Below, one piece after another: positions 10,476-22,120 of a stretch of 64,000 bases of DNA. Numbering within the stretch: the first letter of the stretch is position 1; each line of letters begins with the position of its first letter. The stretch lies in NCBI GenBank assembly GCA_947034895.1, contig OX344762.1, forward strand, positions 40,280,760 to 40,344,759, read 5' to 3'. The translations under genes were made by a program, and so were the position numbers. The notes under the pieces were generated by a model. It worked only from the letters and a program-made list of their open reading frames with translations. It did not search any database and had not been told where the DNA came from. Source of the DNA: Rhytidiadelphus loreus (taxonomy: Eukaryota > Streptophyta > Bryopsida > Hypnales > Hylocomiaceae).

Positions 10476-12208
10476 CTCTATTTTTTGTTTGTTTTCAGGC
10501 GTTGATTTTTATTTTATTGTTTATTGTACGTTGTTTTGTGTACTTCAATTAGAATTATCTACATAATCCTGATCAAGAACAAATAGTTAGAGGTACAACT
10601 TCATACCCTAAACCCTGATCCAAATCTTTTGTTGAATCAAAAACTACATTCTACAAGCTATATTTCAGTATGTAGACAAACATCACCGTCAATTTATTTT
10701 TATGGATGAAATTCACATCATCAACCCCAAAAATAAATAGCCTTATTTCAGTGCAATTCTGATTTGTAGACTATTTATCTTTTTCTTTATAAATACCCTA
10801 ACATAGTGTCAATAAAATTTGCAATGAATTTCACTGATAATGGATTCAGTTACTCTACAATCAGAAAATTTAAATCGCAATTTATTTTTTCCCATCATAT
10901 ATTGTGAGGTGTAGTCCTCATTCCAATTTCCACGGTCATAGGTACTTCATCAATTTCCAACAGAAAAAATTGTATGCTCGCATGCTCACACAGTCACGCT
11001 CACAGGCTCACAAAATAGCAACCCTAGTGCGTCATCGCCTCATGAATAATGGTAGCTTTAGGATTAGCTACTCCCTCTAAACTGAGGCTCTTATATCGTA
11101 GTGTTATTTGAGGAAAAATAAAATTTCTGACCCTACTTGTGTTTCAATCTCCTTGCTCCATATTGGAAGGTGTATGCTTAATTTTCTATTCTTGCAAGGT
11201 GTGAAATTGTGTAGATGAAAGAAAGGAAATAATTTTGTGGTTCAAGGAGTTCTATGAAGTTTGCTTCAACCGAGTGGCCCAACCAGAATGTCTTGTTGCA
11301 ATGCAACTTTCAACCACTTCATAGAATTGGGCACTACCATAATTGACACTTTCAAGAAAAAAACATTTTTGTAGTAACTATTAGCAATTGAAAATCATCA
11401 ATTTTTTCAAAAGAGATTAGAAATTTTGGATAAGACATGTAGTTACTATAAATTTTCAAAGTACAAGCTCATTTAGGTCACATAGCTTGGTCTAATGCAA
11501 TGAAAATTTTATTTAAGTTCAAATTGTGATAGTTTAATGTGTAATTGGGGCTAAATGTTAGAATTGGGTTGATAAGTGATGGTTTTGAATAATGAATTTA
11601 TCAAGCACAATACCGTACATTTTATTCACATGATAAATGGTTCATTTATTATTGTATAGTCTTATCCTATGAAGGTTTTGGCATCCCCAAAGTAGTTGCG
11701 CCTTGGTTAAACTTGATTGTAACTTTCAAAGTATTCATTTTAGGTTTTGGTTGAAACTTAGAAAATGAAGCCTAATCAATTATCTTTTTACCTTATTTCT
11801 TATTTCAAAATTGTGAAAAAATCTAAAAATTCTATGAGTTATTGCAATTGAAAGCTCCGCGTGTTAAAATCCAAATAATGCAATCTTCTATGTATCGCAT
11901 TTGTATTTTCTTCTTTAAAAATAATTATGAAGTTAAATTATATAATATTGACTCATTCTAACTACCTTCATTTTTGGTCAAGATCCCAAATTATTTCAAT
12001 ATGTACATAAATTCATAAAATATAATGTACTCATGACACTTAAAAAAATCAAGGTAATTTGATTTTTCCATAAAAAAATCTAAAAATTTCAACATCTATT
12101 AAAAAAAAAGGTTTTATTAACACTTTTAAATCATAAAAAATTATCAATAAATTACAAGATGACTAAATTGAGCTGCGATGCTGCGAGGTTGCCTATTCGT
12201 TTGATTAA
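10476..12208. other. AT-rich intergenic DNA
   Basis: 3' flank of the ParB-methylase gene. I see no gene, no tRNA and no clear repeat structure beyond AT-rich sequence. A TTAA at 12205-12208 is the left target copy of the adjoining MITE. Confidence 0.5.
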
Positions 12209-13137
12209 CCCCTAAAGGACCAGGGCCGTTCTTCTGTCAAAAACTACTCAAAACTGCCATTTTTGCTGCATTCATCCAAAAAAACAAAAAAAAATACTTT
12301 TTTTAGAATCTAACCGTAGGATCTTGTACTTTACTAGTCTAGTATCATGTGGTAAAAATTTCATGGAGTTTGACCGTACAGATTGGAAGATATTAGCATT
12401 CAAAGTTGAAAAAATAAAGTTTTTTTGAACACTAGCCTGCAATTTCAGATGACTTTGAATGCCATTTGGGGAAAAAAATTACACCATGGACCTTGAATTT
12501 AAAATTTTTTGTATTGAAGAATTGAGTTGAAAGTCTAAATAAATTAATTAAAAAAAAACATGATTGATTTTCATTCTTTAAAAAATTGTTCAATAGAAGT
12601 AGGTCCAAGATTGAAAGAAAAACTAAATCTTTAATAGCTCTAAAATGGGATTGAAACACAATAATCTCAACGGTGAGATTGTTCTAAATAGAAAAGTTAA
12701 CCTTGTCAAACAATTTTTTTTGAAAAATTGTGAAAATTGCATTGAGAATTGAATCCTATAAGTTATTTTTTCAAGAAGATGCTCAAATTGCCCGAAAAAC
12801 AAGATTGTTCATAACTTTCACATTACTAATCCAAATGGAATGAATCAAAGCTTCACATGTAGACAAAAATATGATCTTTAAGAAGAAAAAAATTAAAAAA
12901 TTAATTTCAAACTTTTGTAGATTTATTTTTCTGCCCGGTGACGTGTAAATTATGTTTAAGATGCCATAACTTTTGCTCTCGGGCACCAATTGAAATAAAA
13001 TTTATATTCCCACGAAGCTCATAAGTTTTCCTATCTTATGGGAAAGTTTCAAAAAAAATCACTGAAAATTGAGATCATAGGAACTTGCCCGAAATCCATT
13101 TTGTCCCCCGAGGGGACAATGGACGGTCCTTTAGGGG
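12209..13137 (-). mobile_element. piggyBac-like MITE, copy 1 (929 bp)
   Basis: The ends are CCCCTAAAGGACC and its perfect complement GGTCCTTTAGGGG. TTAA lies directly outside both ends (12205-12208 and 13138-13141). TTAA duplication with CCC/GGG ends is the hallmark of piggyBac transposons. The interior has no transposase ORF, so the copy is non-autonomous. Internal sequence such as ATCTAACCGTAGGATCTTGTA is the complement of the matching part of copy 2, so this copy lies in the opposite direction. Confidence 0.85.
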
Positions 13138-13141
13138 TTAA

Positions 13142-14135
13142 CCCAATTTCACCACTTGAGAGCCTTAATTTTTTTGGTAATTCAACAGTGTTTCCGGTAT
13201 CTAATGAATCCCTATTATAGTCGTGTAATGAAACAGATACGTTGACCTAGAATAATATGATATCTGGTGTGGTAATGGTTGCAGATAATAGTAACACAAA
13301 TTGGCAAGATGGGTACCCTCCTTGCAAGTTGAATACTTCTCTGCCTAAATCATGAATTTCGATCTATGTAATTATTGAAATGTCGGGAAAGTCAAATTCA
13401 CGAGTCGTTGGATCTAATTTAGTGGATACTTTGTTACTTCTGCGTTTCTCCACCAGTTCTGATGAGATTGTTGTTCTGTAGCATTGTCATTCTGGATACA
13501 GTATAGGGTGATACTTTAAAGTTTCAATTTATCTTCCAAAAATAGTGGGTGTCATGACTGGATGGTGATTTGGTGAATAAAAATCTGGTGATTTGTATAT
13601 GGTGCAATGACATTGATAACAAAGAAAAAGTTTTGACACTTCTATTAATGCAAATTAGTCGATGTAACTTTCCAAGTACAGGACTCCAACTCTAAGTGGC
13701 TGCATGGAAGGGTAGATTTCAACTGTCTTGAGGAGTTTTCCAGGATGTGCTTGCCAGTATAGTAAACTTGCCAATCATCGCACGGACAAAATTCAAACCC
13801 TTTTCCACATAAATATAGAGATTTATATGTTTTGAAATTTGGTGTGATTATTAAATGTCATGATTAGATTCACCTTCAACAAACAAAATGCAAAAAGATT
13901 TCTTCGGACAAATTTTATTGCAATTAAAAGGTGATGAAATTGAAAACTAATTAAAAATTTCTTGCACCCCTTGACCGCACGGTGTGTGGTCATTGGACGG
14001 TGATACAAAATTATGCTTCCATCCCAAGTGAATTGGTAGTTGCATCATGCGGTTGGTGCGCGGTTGGCATGTGGTAATTGGCAACTATTGTTGTGTGGTT
14101 ATTGGATGTGTGCGGTGAATGGCAAGTTTACTCTA
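13142..14135. other. AT-rich intergenic DNA
   Basis: No supported gene. From about 14030 to 14130 short GTGCGGTTGGCATGTGGT-like phrases recur (GGTTGGTGCGCGGTTGGCA, TGTGTGGTTATTGG), a weak local repeat. Confidence 0.4.
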
Positions 14136-14413
14136 CACTAATAATGGTATATAGTGTTGGCAACACTAATTACAAAGTACAACACTAAATGTCAACAATT
14201 TTTCTAGTGTTACACTAAATGTCAATATAGGCACTATTTGACAATTTTTTGAATTTTTTTGGGATATAAATTTTTAACAAGACTTCATTTAGTGTTAAAG
14301 GTAATTTCATATTAGAAATGAGCTCACAAGAGGTGGAAAGTAAAACTCTAAATGGGTCTGGTAAAAATTAGGTAACACTATTAGTAACATAACACTAAAT
14401 ACCATTATTAGTG
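14136..14413. mobile_element. CACTA-like foldback MITE (278 bp)
   Basis: The left end CACTAATAATGGTATATAG and the right end ACTAAATACCATTATTAGTG are inverted copies with CACTA/TAGTG tips. The interior carries more AACACTAAAT and AGTGTT phrases. The target duplication is unclear because the flanks extend the palindrome (TACACTA and TAGTGTA). There is no coding capacity. Confidence 0.6.
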
Positions 14414-14758
14414 TACTGTAGTTTTTTAGAGATCACTGGGTAAAACGTGTTCCTCTTCTTTACTGTAGCTACACTTTTGTCTATCTACTGTGGGCAAGTG
14501 ACTTTTGCACTGCACTTATCCTCTTGCATGCAACTATCTAGAATCTAATGCCTTGATAATAACAGTGTTCACACTCCTATGCATCAATGATGCGTAGGGC
14601 ACCATCTAGGTAGACAGAGTGGTGTAGATAATGGTGAAACTAGTTTTGAGTAACGAGTCCAGCATCCTGTTACGTCACCCACTTATAATAAATACTCCAT
14701 GTTTTTAGAGCTCTAGGTTGAAGTCTATTTAAACTGCAGCTTGTTTGTGCAAGTCAAA

Positions 14759-15039
14759 ATGGTTCTTCAAGCCCTTGATACTTTCATTGGGGTCTTAGTG
14801 ATCATTCTGCAGTAAGTATCTCTTCAATTACACATTGAATTCCAACCAGTTGTAACTTTATTCATTTCCTCATCAGGGTCTATTATTTTTGAGTTGCATG
14901 TCTTGGTTTTCTAAGCTAAGGAACACAAATACTGAAATGCAGGTTAGAAGATGTTAGATTCCTCAGCTTCAAATACGACTTTCCAGATATTGGCATGTGG
15001 CTTGTCCTCGTCCTTTTCAAATCCTGCAAGGTACCCTGA
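14759..15039 (+). CDS. tentative small membrane protein, two exons (49 aa)
   Basis: Exon 1 at 14759-14811 begins ATGGTTCTTCAAGCC and ends at a consensus donor (CA followed by GTAAGTATC). Exon 2 at 14943-15039 starts after TGCAG and ends TGA. The joined frame gives about 49 residues with two hydrophobic stretches (LDTFIGVLVIIL and IGMWLVLVLF). TTATAATAAATAC about 70 bp upstream could serve as a TATA box. I do not recognise the family. A donor also exists at AAG followed by GTACCC (15030/15031), so the C-terminus may differ. Splice signals and hydrophobic pattern are the only support. Confidence 0.3.
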
Positions 15040-15862
15040 CGGAAGTGATCAAGGTGTTGATTTCTAGGGTGACATCCACTAATGCCAATGTTCACCCTAC
15101 CAGATCTTGTTTACAAACAAGTGGGTAAATCTGTTTTTGAGAAAGTGAGGAAACCTGGTGGTTGTTTACTAACCTTAGGTTTAGATGTACTGTAGTGTAC
15201 TGTACAGTGGGTACAATGTCTCCTTTCAAACTTGCAACCTGCCTACTGTGCCATACAAAGAAATTTTGACAACGTGAAATTCAATTGGTATTATTTATTA
15301 TGCATATTTAACATTGCTTTTTGTATTAAGTCTTGAAAAACGTCCAATTTTCAAGAATTCTTATACAAATTCTGAAGCAACGTCCAATTCAAGAAGTTTT
15401 ATACAAATGTTTCTCAAGCAACGTCCAATTCTTGAGAATCTGTTGAGAAATATCTACAGACTAGTTTGTCTTTCTGACGCTGACGTAACAAGAAATATTT
15501 GTGTTTGTTAAGATCTGTAAAATATCTTCATTTCTTCCAATAATAATAAAAAGCACAACTCACAAAACCATTCGAGCTGCTGTGCATAAGCAACCGTCGG
15601 CATTGGAAATCACATAATAGATTGAACAACCTCCCACTAGATCACATTGAAATAATTGTTTAACACACTTCCAAACTATTTTCAGCTATATCCACTCCTT
15701 ACAAACAACGACAAAAAAGAAAAGTCAAGCCTATCTGCGAAATTATCATTAGGTCATATAATTGATAGCACACAGCTGCTCGTGGATCCACACTATTCAG
15801 GATAGTAACAGTCCCAATCCTCCTGTAGAAAGCGAGTGCAGCAGATCCTTCATGTTTTTACA
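15040..15862. other. intergenic DNA between the small ORF and the parvulin gene
   Basis: Near 15340-15430 a phrase CGTCCAATTCTTGAGAA/CAACGTCCAATT recurs three times about 40 bp apart. AATAATAAAAAG near 15541 could be a poly(A) signal for a plus-strand transcript. No further gene is visible. Confidence 0.4.
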
Positions 15863-17882
15863 TCAGTTTTTCCTTCCCTCAGCCAAGATGATATGATACC
15901 CGTGGCTGTAACATTCCACGTGAGTTTGTGTTAAGAGAACTTGCAAAACAATCTACGCGGAATACAGTTGAAAAATTGCAGGACATTTTGCAATTGAAAA
16001 TTGTTTGAGTAGAAGATGCAGATCAACTTACGTGGACTTGAAAGGAGCACTTAGTACGCCAGGGGGAGTGTTGAAGGCCACCTCCTGGAAGGGACCGGCC
16101 ATCTTGCCACGGGGAAACCAGCCGAGGTCTCCTCCTTTCTTGCCTGATGGACATTCAGAATACTCTGCTGCCAGCTGCATGGTCCAAGAGGCATACAACA
16201 ATCAATAAAATTCTACCAAGGCATAGTCAACAAATAAGAAGCAATGGAAATAGTTGGGAAATTAAGTAGAGGATACTAAAACCTGATCTCGTTCCTATAC
16301 CCACCTTTGCTACAATAGTCGGTCATCATTACAGACACTCGGTTAACCTTCAATTAAGTGGTTATCTAGTGTTCCGTAAATTGATCTCCAACATCCACTT
16401 TAATTGCAAAGTAACTCATACAAGGTGATAAAAATTTAGATCTCAAGAGAGTTTGGCTCTCAAATCCAAAGTGATCTCTCCACAGCTCTATAGTAATATA
16501 CCAATGAAAGCACACTCCAAAATATTGGTTAAAATGCTTACAGTAACGCAAATAGTATCCTCTACTTCAGTGTAAAACGCTTATAGCAAAATGTCAGTTT
16601 CGAGACATAGAAAGTCCTCACACACATTAAGACAGACCTAGGCTGGCCAATCCAAAGGGGTAGAGAAGATAAGGTGGCGAGAGCCAGTGAACACAAACCT
16701 TGGCGAACTCAGCGGGCGGAACTTTGTCTCCACTATCCAACCACCCTTCCTGAAGTTTCTTGTAGGCTTCATTGATCTTGCCCTGTTTCTCACACAGAAT
16801 GTGCCGTGCTACAACCCCCCACAAACAACGATCTCCTCTTCATCAGCCACTTAAACCAGATGCTTATCGCACTAAAATAGCGGGTTTCAGACTAATTTTT
16901 TTTAATAAAATACAAAAAGGACATACATTCCCCCTGTGAATGCTTTCAAGAGAGAATGCATATGTGCATGAGGCAATTTGGGAGTTGACAGTCACCGTGT
17001 TTCCCATCTCACAATTGATTGGTTAGTAGCAAAATTAACCACATTCACTTTCAACACCCATTCTTCAAGGTCTGCAACCCCCTAATGACAGTAACCTACT
17101 TGCTACACAGTCTCCATCCCCTGAACCCTAACCCTAACTGCCTCGAAAGAAAACAATCCATTTTTAAGAAGAAACTGAAGAGAAACATGATCACGCTGTG
17201 TCGATTACATGTCCACGGTCAAGCTCCGAAAAACGTGCACACAGAACTGCCCTATTTCTCTTTCCAGTTGATACTTGTAGCGCTAAAATAGCGGGATTCA
17301 GACTAATTTTTAATGAGATACATTAAAACAGATACATCCCCCTGTGAATGCTTCCATGAGAGAATGACTCTGTGCATGTGGCAATTTGAGAAAGGACACT
17401 TAACTTGTTTCTCATCTCTCAGTGGATTGGTCAGTAGCAAATTCAGTCACATTCTTTCTCAACAACCGAGGTCTGCAACCCACTAATGTCTCTAATCTAA
17501 TTGCTATACAGGCCACTTTCCCTGAACCCTAACCCTAACAAAACAAAACGTTGTAAGAACAAACTGAAGAAAAATAGGATCACGCTGTGATGATTCCATG
17601 TACACAATAAAAACTCCGAAAAACATGCACACGAAACTTACTCTTCCCAATTGCACTTCACGAAACTATCACCGCAAAACGCTCCTGGAAAGGGGACACC
17701 ACAAAAGAGCTTGATCATCTCATACCTTTCACATACGTGCAAGTCCCCAGATCCTCCTTCCCAGGCTTCCCCTTCCCCTTCCCTCCCTTCTCTTCCCCTC
17801 CTCCTTTACTCTTACCCCCCGCGTCCTTCCCCTTGCCAGTATCCTTGGCCTTCCCCTTGTTAGCCGTCGAATCCTTCCCCAT
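15863..17882 (-). CDS. parvulin peptidyl-prolyl isomerase, Par14/PIN4 type
   Basis: Exons on the minus strand: 17726-17882, 16699-16808, 16032-16174, 15863-15905, phases consistent, 150 residues. Parvulins catalyse cis-trans isomerisation of peptide bonds before proline. The N-terminus (about residues 1-45) is a Gly/Lys-rich basic tail, as in human Par14. The rotamase domain then begins with VKARHILCEKQGKI and continues through EFAKLAAEYSECPSG, GGDLGWFPRGKMAGPF and FNTPPGVLSAPF to HGYHIILAEGRKN. The absence of a WW domain and the basic tail point to the Par14/PIN4 group (ribosome biogenesis and chromatin in animals) rather than Pin1. The start at 17882 is the Met that gives MGKDSTANKGK; an upstream in-frame Met would add 13 residues unlike the family. 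Intron 2 holds a MITE and intron 1 a tandem duplication. Confidence 0.9.
16264..16567 (-). mobile_element. GTAGAGGATACT-family MITE in parvulin intron 2
   Basis: A 15-bp perfect terminal inverted repeat, AAGTAGAGGATACTA at 16264-16278 and its complement at 16553-16567, bounds 304 bp. Read on the minus strand, the interior matches the copies in the S-acyltransferase and AlaRS introns (GCATTTTAACCAAT, GAGCTGTGGAGAGATC, AACTCTCTTGAGATC, TTTTTATCAC). No ORF. Confidence 0.75.
16868..17660. repeat. about 410-bp tandem duplication in parvulin intron 1
   Basis: The stretch beginning CACTAAAATAGCGGGTTTCAG near 16869 is repeated from about 17281 (CGCTAAAATAGCGGGATTCAG). Both halves keep, in order, CCCCCTGTGAATGCTT, GAGAATG, GATTGGT, AGGTCTGCAACCC, CCCTGAACCCTAACCCTAAC and ATCACGCTGTG. 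The second copy is somewhat shorter and diverged. The CCCTAACCCTAAC phrase is telomere-like but only two units long. Confidence 0.75.
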
Positions 17883-18381
17883 CCTCTCGCACACTTCTCC
17901 ACACTGAAAACCCGAACACACAAATCCATCACAATCGTTGTCCAGTCCACTACTTCCGCTGCTTCCAGTCCAATTCCCTCACAATCCAAACATAGCCTAA
18001 AACCTCCATACACAAACTGAGCTCGTAGGAATTGAATCCCATCACATGCCATCACATTGTAATCGAACAAACACACAGAAAAGGGAGCGCCATCGATTGC
18101 AAAGACAGTGAGAGTCCATCGATTCACCGATTAAGTTTGTTGAAAAGAAAAAGAAAAATCGGGATGAGTGAGCAGCTGTGCTCGTGAGTCATTACCAAGT
18201 GATGATGAAAAATTCGGAAGTGGGTGCAGATGATACTAAGCTTACTGATGCTCACAGTGCGAATTGTTGGGGAGAGAACAAGAGGAGAGATGTGGAGACG
18301 ATGGTGGAAAGCGAGGCGGAGCCAGAACCACGACCAGGGATGAGCTCGACGAACTGGGAAAACATTCGGGAACACCTTCCT
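17883..18381. promoter_or_regulatory. 5' region of parvulin, with a doubtful plus-strand ORF
   Basis: The upstream region of the minus-strand parvulin gene. On the plus strand an ORF from ATG 18202 reads into the neighbouring MITE and stops at 18429. Its pre-MITE part is acidic (VESEAEPEPRPG) and could be a first exon of a divergent gene, but no continuation was recognised, so no gene is called. Confidence 0.35.
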
Positions 18382-18562
18382 CACTACACTAAAATTGGTA
18401 AATGCACTTTCTTAAAAATGTTGAAATGATCAAATTTTACTATACAACTAAAATAGTGTTAGAATGAATAGATAATGTTCTAACACTAACCTTGCAAATC
18501 ACAATTAGTATTATTGTTGACAATTAGTGTAGCCAACACTATTTACCAATTTTAGTGTAGTG
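18382..18562. mobile_element. CACTA-like foldback MITE (181 bp)
   Basis: The left arm CACTACACTAAAATTGGTAA and the right arm TTACCAATTTTAGTGTAGTG are perfect inverted copies. The interior is AT-rich with AACACTA/TAGTGTT phrases like those of the MITE at 14136-14413, so the two are probably related. A clear target duplication could not be set because the tip is itself palindromic. Confidence 0.7.
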
Positions 18563-18823
18563 CAATGAATTTTTCTTTTTCATTGATTTGGAGGATTGTA
18601 GAAAAGAAAGGGGTCTTTGTTGGAGTGACGAAGCTTGTAGTCTAGGTTTTGCTAATCCCACAAAATCCAGGACTATAGTATAGGGGTTCAAATCTAGGGG
18701 AATGATCAAGTAGTCTAATGTATTAGTAGCTAAAGTCACATGTATTTTAAGATAGGATGGGATTTTTGATAATAATTATTTAACAATTACGAACTGTTCA
18801 TTTTTTTCACTCTTAACCCATAC

Positions 18824-20833
18824 ACAATTTGTTTAACTGTCCGTTACCAATGCTATAGACAAATGAATGCAATCTCGGTCCTGAACAAATGTGTGTCTTT
18901 TGTTTATAACAATTAGTTGGGAAAAACCACAATTTGTCATATGTATGCTCTAGGACTTAATGCAATGCACATTACACACAAAGGTGTATATATATAGATA
19001 TAGATATAGATATAGGTTTAATAAGTTGTGTACACATTCATTAATTACCAGTGATTTTGTTACCAAACAATTTGTTTCAGTAACTACTTTACTAGCCTAA
19101 TTGCTAGTTTAAGATGCTCAAGAAATCTGTCACCGTCCTAACTAAGACAATTTGTTTCTATCTAAATGCAGGGCATGAGTGTGTGCAATGCAAGCTCCTT
19201 AATATTTCCTGCACAACTTACAGCCATTTGTTAAGTGTTCTTTTTGTCACTCATCTACTAATAGTCTCTCTCTCCTAAGGTCTCAACAATTGATGGGAAT
19301 TATACTTTCATCAAACTTATACCAAACACCCAGGTTCATAACAACATGTTCCAAATTCTAAGTCTATACAAATTCTCTCTATTTCAACAAATAGTTTATC
19401 TAAACCTGAATTCACAACCACTGGTTAGCGTGATAGAGTAATAGTATTCATCTGTTAGTACCAACTCACATCACATCAGACAGAGACCAGCATACAGACA
19501 ATTTGTTAACCATGTTATGTTCTTCATACAATTAGTCTGCATATTAACTACATGAAAATCAATTTAAGTTTCAAATCCTAAACAATTGGTTTTAAATAAA
19601 CTCAGGTAACTAAATCAATTGTTGATAGTTTATTTGTCTGTAAAATTACAAAGTCCGTAATAAACAAATTGTCTTTCAGTAACTTGTATGCTAATTAACT
19701 ACTTCCAAAATCGATACAACAATTAGTCACGAATAATGGTAAGACACAAGCATTTTATCATCACATTTGTATACTTCCACAACAAACTGATTACTTATAA
19801 TTCGTGAATCTCAATCCTCATATACACAATTATTACATATTGTGATTCCACATTACCAACACACAATTTACAAAGTTAAACTCCCAATTACAATTTTATC
19901 ATTAGTATGACAATTCGTTCATCTCACGTATTAATCACATAACTCACTAAAAACAATTTGTCACAGGCAATAAACGCTCGGCTTAACATAGACCCAATAA
20001 AACACCATTTGTTTCAATAAAACGATTACAATCATCCCAGTCTAATCTCCCAATACTACCATTTGTCAAAAGCTACACATATGTATATATCAATACAACC
20101 AGTGGTATAGTATGCTTACATGAGCGCTTGTTTGTCCGACCTCCGTTGTACTCAACCATCTGTCTGGCTACTGCAACTTCGTCGAAGTATCACAAATCTT
20201 TAAATCAACAATTTGTTTACTGACAGGCGACTAGGCTGCTCCCTCCAATCACGTCCACTTACTCGTACCAATAGTCAATGATCGCTTTCAACTTCATTCT
20301 TACTAATCCGAGTCCTTACTCACCCGATGAAACCCCAATAAAAGAAATCATGATGGATCGAACACAGACAAGTTTTACAGCCAAAGTAATTCAATAGCCA
20401 ACAATTCGTTAATACTACTTGCAGTTAATCAAACCAGAGCCAACAAATTTCAGACGTATCAATTCCACACACACACATATCAGTCACAAAGAATTCATTC
20501 ACTGGATATACGTACAAAACAACAATTTGTAAAAATATATTCGCATTAATATCTGAAGGAGTTCATGATACAAAACATAAGAGAAAAACTGATCACCAAA
20601 AAAAAAATATCGAGAGAGTGAGAGAGCACATTTACAAATTGTTCGAACTATATGGAAAACTAGTAGTTGTAACTACCAGCAATAACTGTCCGTTGATCCC
20701 CATGATTCCTAAATATAACTAATTGTTTTAATTACCGGAAACTCCACAATTCCAACTAATTGTTTACTTAACCATTTGTTTGCCTAAATTACAAGAGATT
20801 CCACCACTATTTGTTATTCAAAAGACAAATAGT
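18824..20833. repeat. array of 28 short dyads ACNANTNGT in gene-free DNA
   Basis: Exact matches start at 18824, 18909, 18929, 19067, 19147, 19257, 19387, 19417, 19498, 19528, 19582, 19664, 19719, 19910, 19953, 20004, 20058, 20098, 20208, 20267, 20401, 20522, 20634, 20718, 20755, 20771, 20806 and 20825. Typical members are ACAATTTGT, ACAATTAGT, ACCATTTGT, ACTAATTGT and ACCACTGGT. Positions 1, 2, 4, 6, 8 and 9 are fixed and pair as a dyad; 3, 5 and 7 vary. A hand estimate from base composition gives about one match by chance in 2 kb. Many one-mismatch copies lie between. The sequence between sites is not repeated. No ORF is supported. Function unknown; an array of protein-binding sites, perhaps within a transposon, is inference. 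Confidence 0.8.
18988..19016. repeat. TA/GATATA microsatellite
   Basis: A run of TATATATA passing into GATATA repeats. It lies inside the dyad array block but is not itself part of the motif. Confidence 0.7.
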
Positions 20834-21179
20834 AAAAAGAAAGAAAATTAAAGGTGACTACAAAGCTATTTTCATGGAAAGAAAGACATGAATGAAACAT
20901 GAAACGAGGATGAAACATGAAAAAATATGGATGAAGTTTAAATTATTCATCCCCTAAAGAATAATATTGTCCTACAAGTTTGTGGTAATTCTATAATTTC
21001 ATCTAGTGAAAAAAGGAGGCTCTAAGTTTGTCAAATATTCCCTCAAAACAAGTAACATTGCTCTTAAACAAAATATCTTGTCCCTTGGCTTCCAAAATTG
21101 TCTCACTTTAAGGAAGTTCTTCTCAAAATTGCCAAATTTTGGTAAGAATCTTATCTCATTTGGATATTGGCTACTTTAA
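20834..21179. other. intergenic DNA
   Basis: Short repeats of ATGAAACATGAAACGAGG around 20890-20930. No gene. The dyad motif stops at 20833. Confidence 0.4.
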
Positions 21180-22116
21180 CCCCTAAAGGACCGGACTGTG
21201 TTTTTTGGCTGTATAGAAATTTTGGGCAGGTACCTACAAGCGGAGATTTTCATATTTGGGGCTGAAATTTTAATAGAATGTGGGGTCGAGGAATATCTTT
21301 CATATGCACCAAATTTCATGACATTTGGAAATACGAGTCAAAAGTTATAGCCTAATATGTTACTTTTTTTTCCAACTGGGCAGTTCGGGCAGATCAGAAA
21401 AAAACACTTTTTTCATAAACAAAAATTTGGAATTGATTTTCTAGAGTTTTATATATACGAAAAGCTTTGAATCATTCCATTTTGATCAATGAGTCAAAAG
21501 TTATGAGGATTTTTTGTTTGCGGGCAGTTTTGGATTTCCTACTCTAAAATAAACTTTGAAATCCTTTATCTTACCCAATTTTCAATATTTTTGGACAAAA
21601 ATAAAATATTAGGATGTAGATACATTATTACAACATTTATACCATTGGGATTGGAAATTTTCAACTCCATATTTAAATTGTAAATAATTTAGTATTTTTA
21701 ATCATTCTCTATTGCTACCTACTTACTATTTTTTTCCTTTATGTTGTACTATTCCAAATGATCTGAAAATTTTCAAGCATGTGGCCAACTTGTCTAGGAA
21801 AACAAATCCAAAGAAGCACCACCATTTAGGTCATTTTTTCATAGAAATGTGAGCTTGTGAGGTGTAGCTGCCCTGCTTTTCGCAGGGTCAAAAAAATGAT
21901 TTTAGTTAATTTGAATGCTTATATCTTGCAATCCACCCGGTGGAAATGTCTGAAATTTTTACTACATGTTTTTGATACTATATAATACAAGATCCTACGG
22001 TTAGATATGTCAAAAAATATATTTTTTCAAAATTTTGGTACTTGTACTAGAAATGGCAGTTTGGGAGCGTTCCTGGGAGCGTTTTTGGTGAAAGTATAGT
22101 GACGGTCCTTTAAGGG
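21180..22116 (+). mobile_element. piggyBac-like MITE, copy 2 (937 bp)
   Basis: The left end is CCCCTAAAGGACC and the right end GGTCCTTTAAGGG. TTAA flanks both (21176-21179 and 22117-22120). The interior is colinear with copy 3 and, inverted, with copy 1 (for example GTCAAAAGTTATAGCC and ACAAGATCCTACGGTTAGAT). No transposase ORF. Confidence 0.85.
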
Positions 22117-22120
22117 TTAA

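Noticed and set aside
17535..17552. Interstitial telomere
   Set aside because: Only two CCCTAA units occur, in each half of an intronic duplication; too short to call telomeric.
18202..18429. Acidic ORF diverging from the parvulin gene
   Set aside because: Only its first 60 codons look coding. It runs into a CACTA-like MITE, and no downstream exon could be tied to it.
18680..18705. GGGGTTCAAATC resembling a tRNA T-loop
   Set aside because: No matching acceptor, D-arm or anticodon arm could be folded around it.
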